A stretch of DNA of 64,000 nt from Kuschelorhynchus macadamiae (GCA_030620095.1 JAUTXW010000873.1:48501-112500), one strand, 5' to 3'; positions 13,528-26,455 are shown, numbered from the stretch's first letter. The notes: generated from the sequence alone by a model not told the origin. Program-made: numbers and translations.

Positions 13528-13528
<1 letters not shown>
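11494..13528 (-). pseudogene. hAT transposase (ZBED/GTF2IRD2-like group), decayed
   Basis: Reading leftward: a finger with CLICRASVAIPKRGNLERHH (13528-13112); a catalytic region (13081-12236) with LVCITTDGAPAMTG, VLHTDFRWLSRGKFLERF and LNTINLELQGKGKTV; then the dimerisation domain (12272-11820) with YPNLRQIALQLTAMFGSTYL and SAFSEMKIIKSKYRNRLTDD. The pieces are in three frames with short overlaps, so frameshifts have killed it. The element's left end is visible at 11494 as CAGGGGTGCTCAACC, a typical hAT end, preceded by GTCTAGAC, which fits the TCTAGA-type 8-bp target of this group. The matching right end is absent; homology stops where repeat copy B begins. Confidence 0.85.
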
Positions 13529-13770
<242 letters not shown>

Positions 13771-13809
13771 TTGATTTTTTACACTGATTTTTTTAAGATA
13801 ACCATTTTC

Positions 13810-15627
13810 TATCGTCATTTTGAATTCGTACCAGTAAATCCCTGTATCATTTTCAATTTTTCTGCAAGATATTAAGTCAATTGAATAAGAATATTGTTAT
13901 ACACTGATTGACAGGCCGCCATTTTGTTTCTACGTCTTCAATTCGTACCACAATTTTGCCTGTTAATCACTATATCACACTTATAGATGTTCATCATTTA
14001 AAATGTGTCTAATAAGTAGTTTTTTAGACACATTTCTTAAAATAACTTTTGTTTTGCTGTCTTGCATTCATACCAAAATATTACAGGTTGATTTCGTGGT
14101 TTTTGTGCAGAATTTCAGATCAATTGGGTAATAATTTTTTTAACATTTCACTAGACGGTCTTTTTGTTTCGTCATATTTGATTTTGACCAAAATAATACT
14201 AGATCATCCCCACATAACGCTTAATTTTTGATCAAAATTTGAAGTCTATTGGGTAAGTGGTGTTTAGCTACGCCGCGAACTGACAGACAGAAAAAGGGAA
14301 TTGAGAAAACATATTTTTAGGCATCTAGGGACGCTAAAACGTAAATATATGTAAAACCTTTTTACATATATTTTTTTCACCGTTACAAACATTTCATTTG
14401 GCCGCTGTTTTGTTCCGCCCGCGCCATCTTGAATTCGTACCACAATTTTACCAGTTCGTCTCTATACCACAGTTAATTAGTTAATTCTTGCATGAAATTT
14501 GAAATCAATGAAGTAAGTAATGTTTTCAGGCTAAATTTTTAAATATTTTATTAAGCCGCCATTTTATTTCGCCATATTGGATTCGCAACAAAATTTTACT
14601 AGTTAATTACTAACTAGCACTAAAATTGTTTTGCAAAATTTGAAGTAAACTGTACTTATACAGTTTTTAAAAACCATAATATTTGGCTAGACCGCCATTT
14701 TGTTTCGCCGTATTGTATTTTTATCAAAATGTGACCAGCTCATTCCCATATGACTTTTAATTTTTGTTAGTACCACAATTTTACTAGTTCATCTCTATAC
14801 CATTACGCCGCTATTTTCATTCGCCATCTTGGATTTGTACCAGAATGTTACTATTGATTCCTAAGTAATACTAGATTTTTGTGCAAAATAGTTTTTCCGC
14901 AATAATTTTTTATAATTTCACTAGGCCGCCATTTTGTTTTGCCATATTGGATTTTTATCAGAATGTTACTAGGTTATTCCCATAGCATCCTTAATTATGA
15001 TCTAAAATTTAAAGTTAATGTGATAAGGAATTGCCGCGAACTGACAGACAGACAAACCGACAGACGGACCGACGGAATTGATAAAACTTATTTTTTTTCA
15101 CCTAGGGATGCTAAATCGTGAAAATATGTAAAACTTGAGATGGTGATTTTTTCACGATTACAAACATTCTATTTGAACGCCATTTTGTTCCGCCGCTTAA
15201 ATTAGAACTACAATTTTACTAGTTCATGTCTGTAACACAGTTAGTTACAGCACACAATTTGGAATCAATCCATTAAGTAGTTTTTTCATGCTGAAATTTT
15301 AAATATTTCATTAGGCCGCCATTTTGATCGCCACCTTGGATGGAGTAAAAATTTTACCAGTTGATTCCTAGATAGTCCTTGATTTTTGTGCAAAATTTCA
15401 GATAAATGTTACCAGGTCATCACCATATGACCCTTATTTTTTTTAACAAAATTTGAAGTCAACCGGGTAGGTAGTTATTTAGGTATGCCGCGAACAGACA
15501 GACTGGCCGACGGAATTGAGAAAACATGTAGCATCTAGGGACCCTGAAACGTATAGATCTGAAAAAATCTCGTAGGGTGATTTTTTTCACGATTACAATA
15601 CTCCTCTTTTACGTGGGAAGTAAAACA
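13810..15627 (+). repeat. Non-coding repeat family F, copy 2
   Basis: About ten degenerate units with the GCCGCCATTTTGTTTCGCCA-type block repeat in the plus orientation. GACAGACAGAC-type runs lie near 14283, 15045 and 15493. The end near 15595-15625 reads CTCTTTTACGTGGGAAGTAAAA, the same terminal motif as copy 1. No coding capacity. Confidence 0.85.
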
Positions 15628-17180
15628 CAAACATCTTTTTTTTTAATAACAAACCAAACATAAATTGTTTCATTGAATTGAAAGAATAAATATTAAATTT
15701 ACCATCGCGGTTAGGAAAGGAAATTGTATTTAAATTATGTATTCCACAGAATTCTTATTTTTCTATGTGGTTTATTTTCCAAATCTCAATTTTTATGACT
15801 ATGCATAGTGTTTGTATTAACAGCTTAATACATTTCTCAATATGCAGTGGGCATATATTAAGAAGTTAAATAAATTATTTTTCTTTTATTGTTGCATCCA
15901 ACATACGCACACTCTATTTTTTGGCAGACTTGATTGCATTAGTTAACAGAACAAGAATCCAACGAACTCCAGTCTCGTAGTGTTAAAAATTTTCGAGTTT
16001 AACTCGAAAACGGGCGAAAAGCAATAACCACTATGACATAAACAATACAGGTAAGCGATTCCTACGTCCCCGCCTACTATCCGTTCTATCGACTGAAAAC
16101 TTACTGAACTACGGGTACGTTATTCGTTCTCCGGTGCTTCTCTATAAACGACTGGCATCGCCAAGTAAAATCTCAGACACTTTTCTCTGCAGCGACGATG
16201 TCGCCAGCTACATCTTGGACACCTTTTTGCCACGATTTCGCCCATAAGATTGCGCTTTTTTTGTTCCTTCAATCAACGATAATACTATAAAGCATCCGAG
16301 GGACATATTTATGAAAATAAATACTAATAATATGTTCGGGTCAAAGATTCGCCTATACCCTCTACTACCTCCAATGCCCAAAATTCAAAAACCTAAAATT
16401 CTGTTATAAATAATTAAATTGGTTTAGAACAAACTTTCGGTTATGAAAAATGTTAAACGTATTTTTTAAAACGCTTGAAGTTATAGGAAATTTATAATTT
16501 GAAAATAATACATTATCGATGTGTACATAGAAATTACGTCACGGGAGGTTGGGTCAGTCTCGATTTGACTATTGGACTATTGTTGGGTTATAAGGAATTT
16601 CAAAGGGACTAATTGGTTAGGTTACATAATTATTCTTTGCGTTTAAAAATATCACATAGCTGAGTTAAACAAGATTTATTTGAGTCAAGTTCGTTTTGAA
16701 TGGGTGATAAAGTTGGGTCAGACAGATTTGATTTAGGTTAAAAAAAGCACGTGGGCTACTCCCTCCGGAGGACGAAGGCTGCGTAGTCGGTCATATAATA
16801 GGACTAATAATGATTGAATGAATGAATAAAATAAGTCTTAAAGTCTTCAACTATCCACTGTATACGAGAATACATATGGTTTTTAATAAATTAAGAAATC
16901 AAGATAATGGGTTTTTATAATTACGGAATTTATCTTAGATCTAGCCATCGGATAAAAACATTCAAATATTATCAAAATGTTACTATGTATATTTTCAACA
17001 ACTCCTAGAATACAACTTCTAGGAGTTGGTGACAATTTTTCTCGCGGATAAAGGATAAAGGAAACGCAACCCTAGTAATAAATTTCCAAGACTACATACA
17101 AAATATGCTAGATACCCTACAATACAGTTCTTAGAAACCTGTTTCAAGAGACCCCACAACGTACCTAAAAATAAAATAAA
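15628..17180. other. No gene seen; possible LINE/SINE tail near 16740-16830
   Basis: No convincing frame. A GC-richer block at 16750-16790 followed by ATGATTGAATGAATGAATAA resembles the 3' end of a short interspersed or LINE element, but no head or target duplication was found. Confidence 0.3.
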
Positions 17181-17189
17181 AAGTTCACC

Positions 17190-18480
17190 AATAAACACAG
17201 AAGTACAACAGAATTCACTGTACGGTTTACCAAAAAGACACAAATTAGGGGCGCCCATCAGACCTATTGTTAGAGCTGTTAATTCGCCGTTGCAAGAACA
17301 GGAAAAATATCTTCGGAAGATGATGCAACCGACTGGACTGTCGAAAAAGCTGACTTATTAGTAAAAATAATAATTTAAGTAAATATTTCACTCGAATTAT
17401 ACGATATATCGTTTTTTAAAAAGGCGATATCATACCGCGTCTAGACGTCAAGTCGTTGTATCCTGGTATTTCTATAAAGGAATCGTTGGACAAGATTGCT
17501 ATGAACGGGGATTTTCCGTCACATATGATACTACTCTCGGAGCATTGCCTTAAAAATACTTACTTTTAATTTAACAGGTAAATGTATAAACAAATAGGCG
17601 GTGCTCCAATGGGGTCCTGACTATTACCAGTATTATTTATGATATACTTTGAGAAAGAAGCTCTTGGGAACCACATTCGACGCCCAAATTATGGATTCGT
17701 TGTATGGTATGGATGACATATTTATTATATGACAACATGGTTATACAGAGTTCGACAATTTTCTAGCTCACGTAAATTTAATCCACCCCAATTTACGATT
17801 TACTCTAGAGTTACAGGAAAACAACAAACTTCTATTTTTTTCTATATCTTTAAATGTCCTGGTCACAAAACTACATAACGGACATACAGAGTATACCGTG
17901 TATAGAAACTCAATTCGTACCGTCAAATATTTAAATGCAAGATCACACCATCACTCAGCACAAATTCAAGCTGTGGCCGATACCCTTATATCTAGATCCG
18001 TAACTGAATCACAAATGAGACAAAACAAACTTAATATAATTTCTAGTGCTTTAAAGAAAAATAGCTACACAAATAACACCATAGAGAAAACTATTTGTAT
18101 ACAGAGTTCCCGAACAACGAACACCAACTATTATAAACCGAGCAAGCAACAAGTAGTCTTACCATATATAAAAGGTAAAATATACAAACAATACATAAGC
18201 CACAAACCACAAAGTATACATGCATTCATTCATGACAGGACTATGAAAAGTTGTACATGGAGCAAACTAACAGGCGAATGTCAGCAAGAGTAGAAGAGGA
18301 TAAACTCAGTTTCAGAAATAGACAAACTACCTCGGTCCTATTTCTACATCATCAGGAAAGAGGCCACAAAATAAATTGTGTGTAGAAAGATTGCCAATAT
18401 AGAGCAATATAAGAGCAGAATATTTGGAAAAGTCATAGAAACTGAAGGTGATTCAAATAAAAGGGACGTATCATTAAAAA
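17190..18480 (+). pseudogene. Penelope-like element A, reverse transcriptase remnant
   Basis: Fragments in order: LPKRHKLGAPIRPIVRAVNS (about 17225-17290), a motif of the Penelope reverse-transcriptase fingers; GAPMGS-like coding near 17600; a region near 17700-17740 with a DDIF-type active-site remnant; then FLAHVNLIHPNLRFTLE and a long frame from 17898 to 18293 after NGHTEYTVYR. The last frame shows the linker typical of Penelope elements ahead of GIY-YIG, but a GIY-YIG domain is not readable. Many stops. The tandem units at 18611-18852 directly downstream may be its terminal repeats. Confidence 0.65.
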
Positions 18481-18610
18481 GTACCAGCTGTATGGAGCAC
18501 AATAATCGGCATTATCGACAAAACTAAACTCACTAAAACTCAAATGAAATTAGTGCAACAACAGCAGCATCCGAAAAATATAAATAATAAACGAACGCCC
18601 GCCCAGATAT

Positions 18611-18852
18611 AACCTTCGGCCCAGAGTGGGGGTATAAAAATGGAGTTTCCCAGTCGCTTACACTTCAGTTTCTATATGGACCCGAGAAACAAATCTTCGA
18701 AAATGTGTTTAGTAATACCGTATAGTTTCTAACCTAACCTAACCTTCGGCGCAGAGTGGGGTTATAAAATTGAAGCTTCGCAGCCGCTAACACTTCAGTC
18801 TATAAATGTACGCGAGAAACAAAACTTCGAAGATGTGTTTAGTAATACCGTA
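18611..18852 (+). repeat. Two tandem 130-bp units with TATA-like boxes (possible Penelope pLTR)
   Basis: Units start at 18611 and 18741 with AACCTTCGG(C)GCAGAGTGGGG, each followed by TATAAAA (about 18633 and 18763), CACTTCAGT, CGAGAAACAAA and ending in TTTAGTAATACCGTA. The TATA box about 30 bases before a shared CACTTCAGT (initiator-like) suggests promoter function. Tandem promoter-bearing repeats are characteristic of Penelope-like elements. The second unit is cut by the SINE. Confidence 0.55.
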
Positions 18853-19400
18853 GTAGTAGTAGTAATGGGGGAGACAAGCCCAGAGACTAAGCCTAAAAGG
18901 CCCTTTTTTCTCTAACCCCGCGGGATGCACTTTTTTATTTAGACAACATATAATAAAGGGCGCCTTGGCTACACCTGTGTGGTGATCAAGCCTTAACTGC
19001 CCGGTGAAGGGCGCGCGGAAAGGAAAGGGGACCAGAATCGCCCTTCTAGGATGGGGGAAGGAATTTTTACGTCTGGGGAATGTCAGCCAGACGGGCCCTA
19101 CAGTTTATCGAGGAGTCCGAACCTCGGCCATCTCCTCCACCTGAGAGGGTGTGTGATGGCGGGGAGTGTGAATTTACTCCCAAACTACCACGGGAACATC
19201 CGGTTCCCCCCGGCCTGGTTACCGGCGTGAATGACAGCGTGGAAAGTGAAATTCATTTTACACTCTACCTGTTGGATTTTTAACCACTAATATTGGCTGC
19301 AAATTTTGAAAAGTCGTGCACCCACCTAGGATTCGAACCCAGGCACCCAGACCAACTCCGGTGTAAACCCAAAGCTTTACGCTCTCGGCCACCGGCTGAC
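18853..19400 (-). mobile_element. tRNA-derived SINE with 13-bp target duplication
   Basis: Direct repeats TAGTAATACCGTA at 18840-18852 and 19401-19413 flank a 548-bp insert. Read on the minus strand it starts with a tRNA-like head: TGGCCGAGAGCG (A-box-like) and GGTTCGAATCC (B box), spaced as in a long-variable-arm serine/leucine tRNA. It ends in a (TAC)n-type tail next to the left duplication. Such elements are transcribed by RNA polymerase III and moved by a LINE. The 67-codon plus-strand frame inside is not a gene. Confidence 0.85.
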
Positions 19401-19528
19401 TAGTAATACCGTATATTTTCTTAACAAAATGTTTGTAACTATTTTAAAAATCTGAAATTGCTACTAATAAATAATATATTGTTTTTAACGCCAAAAACGA
19501 TGCTCAAGTATGTTTATTCTTGTTCTAG

Positions 19529-19702
19529 GTGTCAATCTAGGGTAACATGTAGCGTAAATGAATGGAAAGGACGGCATTATCCTCGCCCCATTCATAAAAG
19601 GAAGGGACGAGTAAGTTATTGCCAGTTGGGTGAAGATGGGCTGGTACCTATTAGATCCTCGGTTCAAGAAAGGTTGGATCAGATAATGGATGAACAGGTG
19701 GT
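19529..19702 (+). CDS. Candidate internal exon of an unidentified gene
   Basis: A pyrimidine-rich TTCTTGTTCTAG acceptor precedes a frame CQSRVTCSVNEWKGRHYPRP...HKRKGRVSYCQLGEDG...QERLDQIMDEQ that ends at CAGGTG|GTAAGT, a consensus donor. The composition looks protein-like (charged, few rare codons) in an otherwise noncoding area. Entry requires two bases from an earlier exon, so it cannot follow 5192-5245 directly. I do not recognise it; a remnant of another mobile element is possible. Confidence 0.35.
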
Positions 19703-19939
19703 AAGTATTTATAAATGTTTTTTTCTGTGACCAGAACATAACTAAGTTTAAATATGAATACATTAATATTAAAGCACTTTCATCCGGGGCATTCACTTTT
19801 CAGCGGGCACGATTGCCTTCCAAACGCATCTCTACCAACTGTTCGTGCGTGCCGGAGGCTAGAGTTTGATAGTTATTGCTTCAATGCTCGCGATATTAAT
19901 CACTATTTTATCGCGATTTTTTTTTGTCGTTTTTGATAA

Positions 19940-20160
19940 TGCGGGACCATGTTGTTGCTCCCATCTTTACCATTTCATGATTATCGTTCTTAAAGTCCTA
20001 CTACTGTTTGAGCTTGATTTTGTGCACCCTTTTTTGTAGCACGTTATACGGTAATTTTTCGTCTCATGTGTGGATTTGGGATTAAATTAATAGTTAGAAA
20101 AATAAAATAATATTTTGTTAAAACTTGTTATTTTTTATAATTGAAAACAACCTTCAAAAT
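19940..20160. other. No gene seen
   Basis: AT-rich sequence between the candidate exon and the BEL-like element; nothing recognisable. Confidence 0.4.
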
Positions 20161-23100
20161 CACTAACTGCACTAATCAGCCTTGCTAAGGTTGAAATGTG
20201 GACTAGCCGGTGGGTTAAAGTGACAATTTACAGAAAGTCCTTTCGCGGTTGCTTTTACAGAGGAGTGAAGCTGAGAAAAGGCGCCTATAAAATTGGTTCC
20301 TTGAACGCTATAAAGATTGCTAACCCTCCCCCGCCGTGAAATAAATCTGGGAAAGGCAGCCAAAAAGCAATCGAATAAGTCCGAACATAGTTCCAAATGT
20401 AAAGCTTTAGTAACACAACACACAAAGAGGCATTTATACTCGTTTTTGTCCCTCGATGTTTACGTAGGGTGGTTAAAAAAGGTCTTGCATAATCTAAGCA
20501 TACATTAGAAAATACTTTTAGCTGAGACCCCGTAAACTAAAGTACACCACACAGATCTAAAACATCGACGAAAGGGGGAGGTAAGTCAAAAACAGGCTGT
20601 TTCGATAGATATACAGAGTTGTAGCCAACCGCGAATGATCATTGCATCGTTTCGATAGTCACTCACATTCTTTTCATAGATTCAGATTCGTGTGCCAAAC
20701 TTTAGGCGAATCAGCCATGACTGGAGGATACGAATTTGGTTAAAGCTTAGAACACTAAAGACATTTGGATAAACAACGATACTGCGCGTGGGGACGGAAT
20801 CCAAAAAATTTGAGCAAGTATATTATTAAGGGTCTTTAAATCTGTTTGAAAAGGTTCACGATATGTGAATTCTATGAATAAATCAGTAAATCGATCATTT
20901 TCCGGCAGTGAAATGGGTTGTTTAACTTCAAAAGGCAAGAGAGATTTTGGAAGTCTGCCACCCTAAAATACCAGCGTCAATAAAAAGGGCGAGCATCCTA
21001 AAAGGCTTAGGCAATAATTGATGTTACTCATAATATCAGCTCCTTTTGAACTTGCTAAATAAGAGCTTGTCAAGCTCGAGATATTTCAAAGAGACTCAAA
21101 GTACCCTCATGACTGAATTTGAATATAAGGTAAAACGAAAAACAGAGGCAAGAATCTGTTATATTTTGATTATGGATGAAAATCTATAAGCAATTCAGAA
21201 ATGAGATGTTTGGCAACGGAAATATGTAAAAAAGTTTTTTGTTCTTCTTTTAAAATTTCTGTTGATGTTTTCTCTATAAGCGTTGGCTGGGGAGGCCACG
21301 AATCCTCATTTTCAGATAGAAAATCCGGCCTTTGCCCTAAGAGCGTATGACAAAGTAGTTGGTTGAGACCCCGCGAAGCACAATCCGCAGGATTGAGTTT
21401 TGTGGGAATGTATCTCCATGACATTGATAAAATAATACTTTGTATAAGACCGATTCTATTTGCGATAAACGTCTTCCGGCGGTGACGGTAAGCCAAAAGC
21501 CAAGCAAGAGTTACCTGTGAGTCTGCCCAAGCACCGTCAAACACCCAGCTTTTGTATAGGTCTCCTGTACAAAGTGCATAAGGTCTGCGAGAAGTACCGT
21601 TGCATGAAGCTGGAGAGGAGGTAAAGACTAAATCTTTTAACGGCACCACTTTAGATTTTGCTCACATCACAGTGACTGAAATTTGAATTAAAGAGGAAAT
21701 TTCAGGAATGTAGATGATGCAACCATAACCAATGCTAGCAGCCGTTTGAACTCAATTCTGGACAAGTTCCAAAGCTATTGGAGCATGTGTTTGGTCGAAA
21801 GACACACCGGGACGAGAAAACCCAAAGAAGCGAAAATACGAGCAATCTGGGAACATATGCTACGTTTTGTGCATTGGGACTCGACAATAGTAAAAGCATA
21901 AGAGAAGAAGTCATTTGACGGGTCCAATTGAAAATCGAAAGACATCTGGGTATCAATATAAGGAAGAGTTGCAAGAAGTTCAGGATGGCTGCTAGCCCAT
22001 GTGCCTAATTCGCTCCTCTTTTTAGGATACAAATCAACTCCCTCTGAATTTTTAAAGCAGCAGGTAAGTTAGGTGTCAATGAGCAACAATCATCAACGTA
22101 AAAATTCTAAAGTCAAATGAAAGGTGTGTTGTTCCTGACTTGCAAGTTCTTGTAGAGTAGGAAAGGCTAAATAGAGGTCCGATTTTATCCCAAAAGCGAC
22201 TCTATTCATCTGATATTCTTTTAATTTTTCTGAGCGGGTAAAACGCCAGAACATAGGCTGACACTGTCTATCTTCCGGACTGATTAAAATTTGAAAATAT
22301 ATTTGTTTTATATCACAAATGAATGCAACTGGATTTGAATGAAATTTAATAAGAATCTCTGAAACTTCGTGATGAAGCTTAGGACCTGTCAATGGAACTT
22401 AGCTTAGTAACGGAACAGAGTGCTGGAATGGCAAGCTTACTACAAATGTACCTGAATCTGTCCTAGATGTGATAGTTTTTAAAGAATTCCCCACACTCGA
22501 GGTCTTCCTCTGAAAGTGGGGATGCTTTAGAAAGACATTCTAATTCCCAAAGTTGGTAAAGAGTAGTAAATATCAATTAAAATATGATATAACAGCATTG
22601 AAGTATGCAAGGGGGTTTTGTATTGAGTTTTGCCTGGAAGTACTCAATTAAGAAGCTTTTCCAAGCCGACAGGTTACTCTGGAATACCAAAAACACGACC
22701 TGGACCTGAGATGTAAGATACAGGTACAGCTCCAAGTAAAATATCGGTAGGACCTGGAATATTACATTTTGGATCAGCTATAAGGATAAACGTTTAATAT
22801 GCTTCAACTCGGTTGAATTTTCGCTTTAGGTTTCTTGGAATATAGCTTAGGCAAGATTATGGCATCAAAGGAAAATGTGGGACTATTATTGTCAACAGGC
22901 TTAATAAAAGAAGTCACCATGCCTTCATTGAATTGAGAACATTTAGTTCTGACTAAAGCCAATCGACTGGTACAAGACTCTGAGATAAAATTAGCAATAC
23001 TGACTGTATCAAGAACAACACTAACCCTTTTAAAACCACCATATGCATTACGAATTTCCACCTGTGCTGTAGAAAGCAAAACCGTCGAGGCAATATAAGA

Positions 23101-23165
23101 TGTGGAAATAGAAGCATTAAATAATGGTGGCGGCTGCGACACATTTAAAATAGGTTCATTTTTTA
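20160..23165 (-). pseudogene. BEL/Pao LTR retrotransposon pol, decayed
   Basis: Reading leftward, domains are in BEL order. Protease remnant (23142-22804) with VVLDTVSIANFISESC, where the usual active-site triplet has been altered. Reverse transcriptase (22392-22093) with FICDIKQIYFQILISPEDR and MFWRF. RT end (22032-21775) with ICSQIARIFASLGFLVPV. RNase H-like region (21649-21170) with DSQVTLAWL, IANRIGLIQ and WRYIPTKLNPADCASRG. Integrase zinc part (20938-20747) with RFTDLFIEFTYREPFQ and NILAQIFWI, then core (20423-20172) with CCVTKALHLEL and FISRRGRVSNLYSVQGTNFI. Each is a separate frame with stops and shifts. No LTR pair was found. It would have been a virus-like retrotransposon; it is clearly dead. 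Confidence 0.85.
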
Positions 23166-23456
23166 TTTAGCAGAAACTTCGAAGAAGTCAAAGTTTCAGA
23201 ATTTGCAGGAGATTTGTTCTGTAAGTGACCTGAAGTAGAAGACTGCTCATTTATTTTGTTCAAATGAAGCAGGGTATGATGTATATATACCAATATTACA
23301 CTAAAATTCACAACCCAAAATAAATGGTAATCCTGTCAAATTCCATACTATCCATCTTAAAAAGTTTCTGTTCTTATAACCGATTTATACTACAAAATAA
23401 TACAAGTAGGCTTTCGCTTTACAAGGTACAATCCTTTTTCTATCTTTATGCACAAT

Positions 23457-23639
<183 letters not shown>

Positions 23640-26060
23640 ATAGAGCAAAAGCCAAAAGAATTGTTAAATTAACCAAACAAGAATCCTGGAAGAAGTTTGT
23701 TAATAGCATCAACATCAACTCCACTAGTAAAGAAATATGGAACAAAATCAGACGCATAAAAGGAAAAACTAATTCTCAAATACAAGGAATCCTTAACAAC
23801 AATATATGGACTACTGGTGAAACAACGATAGCCAATATCTTTGGGGAATACTTTGCGAAAATATCTAACGAGATATCACATGAAAACAACTTTTCCAGAA
23901 TAAAAGACAAATAAGGAACGCACTCCACTTAACTTCGAATCCTCTACTGAATTTTCATACAATTTTCCCATCACAATGAAGGAACTAAAATTTGCTCTGA
24001 AAAACAGCAGAACCAGTGCACCAGGCCCAGACGGTATACTGGTCCCTATGATTAAAAACCTTCCTATACACGGATTAAATCATATACTCTGGACATATAA
24101 ATCTCATATAAATCTGGACTGAAGGTATATACCCAAATAATTGGGGACAGTCATACCTGATTCCGATTCCGAAACCCAACAAACAAAAATGTAATACAGA
24201 ATCCTTTCGACCAATTTCCCTAACTGACCATCTTGGCAAAATATTGGAAAGAATAATTAACTTCCGTCTGACATGGTTCATAGAGAAAAACAATCTTCTT
24301 AATCAATTCCAATATGGTTTCAGAAAGCATAGATCAACGCTAGATCACCTGGTTGGTATGGAAATAGACATTCAAGAAGCGTTCACAAGGGGAAACCACC
24401 TGGTCGCAACTTTTTTAGATATGTCTCACGCATTCGATACTGCATGGAGATATAATATATTGGAAACCATTCATAAATGGGGATTAAAAGGAAATCTTCC
24501 TCACTTTATAACTAACTTTTTAACAAACAGATCTTTTAAAGTTAGAATTGGTTCAATGTTTCAAAAAATGGTGTCCCACAGGGATCGGTTCTAAGCCCTA
24601 CATTATTTCTAATCGCCATCAACTCCTTACCAAACTTTATCCCTTCTCAAATTAAATACAGACTATACGCAGATGATGTAGTGATATATTACCCATCACA
24701 AAATACAAGAGTATGCGAAAGACAATTGCAAAACTGCCTTTCTTCTCTAAGAAAATGGTCTGAAAACACTGGGTTTCTATTCTCCCCCCATAAATCTTCA
24801 GTAGTTCACTTCTGCAAGAAAAGAGGTTGAAAGAATTTTTTCAAGCTTCTCTCTCTCTCCCGAAACATACAGAAATTCTAATAAAACTTTCAGTTGTAAT
24901 ATCAGATTTCAAATATTCGCCAGAACTCAAAACTTCATCCTTCCCGATCCATTCCCAGATCTTCCATTCCCCTTTCCTCCCTGGACAAACAATACTCGTG
25001 TTGATTTCTCTTTAAGCTCTCTTGATAAAAAAGAAACCAATCACAAAATTATTACTAATAAATTTCGTGAGATTATGAACAACAAATACAAAAATCATTT
25101 CCAAATCTATACGGATGGTTCAAAAAAAATAACAGGTACCGGAGCTGCTTTTTTCTCTAAGACCTCTACTGCCAAATATAAACTACACAATTACGCCAGT
25201 GTATTTATTGCTGAACTACTTGCCATCGAAAGAGCTCTTAAATGGCTCAAAACACAGACTTCTAAAAATTTCATTATTTTATCAGACTCCAAAAGTGCTC
25301 TGGAAGCTATATGCCATTATGATCACCCACATCCCCTCATAACATCTATTCACAAATCCATAATTGAGTCCTGCAGAACAAATCACGAAGTGATCTTTTT
25401 TTGGATCCCTAGCCACATTGGTATTGAAGGTAATGAAAGAGTTGACCTTCTTGCAAAAGAGGCAATTACAACTGGACAAAATGCTCATAATATTTGTTAC
25501 AAGACAGATATAACCTTTACAATTAAAAGATTGATAAGAGACTCAATACAAGCAGAATGGGACCAGTTGGAAAATCATAATAAATTATACAGTGTCAAAC
25601 CAAAATTCTTTGATGATTTTAACATAAGAAATTTTTCCAAAAAAGAATCAACTGTCATCAATAGACTTAAAATTGGACACTCCAGACTTACTCATGAATA
25701 CTTACTAAAATCTCAAGAACAACCTCGTTGTATTCCATGCAACACAACTCTAAGTACTAAACACATTCTGATAGACTGCCCCTTATTTGATAATAATAGA
25801 GCAAAATATAATATGAAAACAGATTCTAGAAATCTATTTAAAGAGGATAACATCAAACCTATCTTTTTTTTTAAGGATAACAACCTGTACAATAAAATAT
25901 AGTTAAATCTCGAGCGGCGCTAAATGGCCTTAGTTTCTGACGCGCCAAAAATTAAAATCTCTCTCTCTCCCCCTGTTTTGGCCCTTGGAACATACTGAAG
26001 TAATCATTATGGCCCTAAAGCTTCAAAGTTTGGATACCCCTGGTATAGAGTATAGATGAA
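23640..26060 (+). pseudogene. RNase H-bearing non-LTR retrotransposon (I/LOA/R1-like)
   Basis: Starts abruptly after the AC array inside coding sequence (AKRIVKLTKQESWKKFVNSI), so the ORF1 and endonuclease are lost. Reverse transcriptase covers about 23900-24800, with FRKHRSTLDHLVGMEI, TFLDMSHAFDTAWR and then YADDVVIYY near 24668. An intact 275-codon frame (25075-25902) encodes RNase H: IYTDGSKKITGTGAAFF, FIAELLAIERAL, ILSDSKSALEAI and GNERVDLLAKEA keep the Asp, Glu, Asp, Asp residues. A C-terminal CIPCNTTLSTKHILIDCPLF gives the usual CCHC knuckle. Frameshifts near 23910, 24595 and 24830 break the polyprotein. The 3' untranslated tail is about 25903-26060. Confidence 0.85.
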
Positions 26061-26344
26061 AAGGTTAGTCCTCAAATCACCTAAAAAATAGAAACGACCG
26101 GCAATAGTGGCTGTTAGAAATTTGAATTCTTGCCGATCAAGCCCTTTGCGGCAAACGGCTTGATTTTATGGCTACACTTTTGTATCATTTGACCGGACTT
26201 CTGTTGCGTTATATTTTTCTGTGGTACCGTGCACGAATTTTGTTTGCCGTTCTTTGTCCCTTTGTACAGTCGTATCGGTATCTCCTGGGATAGTTAAATA
26301 CATAAAAAATTCCATATATTGAACGTTAGTGGCTGTTACTTGAT

Positions 26345-26455
26345 GGAATTCCATTACACGATGTAAAATACTAATATATTAGAAAATTCCATATAATATA
26401 TATTATATTTTTAATATATTAGTATGTCTCTTCGTGTAAAAAATCCATCTTTTTT
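26345..26455. repeat. Small palindromic element (hairpin MITE-like)
   Basis: ACTAATATATTA at 26370-26381 is matched exactly by its complement TAATATATTAGT at 26412-26423, and the similarity extends outward as TTACACGA...ATACTAATATATTA against the complement of the right arm with about five mismatches in 28. This would fold into a long hairpin. No target duplication was confirmed. Confidence 0.5.

Noticed and set aside
14939..15121. Frame ending in DRQTDRRTDG repeats
   Set aside because: Arises from the GACAGACAG run of repeat family F; similar in the other copies.
18725..18742. TTAGG-type telomere-like repeat (CCTAA runs), also at 28325-28345
   Set aside because: Only three to four units each; too short to call interstitial telomere, though consistent with an arthropod.
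19080..19283. Plus-strand frame MSARRALQFIEESEPRPSP
   Set aside because: Lies wholly inside the SINE body on the opposite strand; composition reflects the SINE's GC-rich segment.
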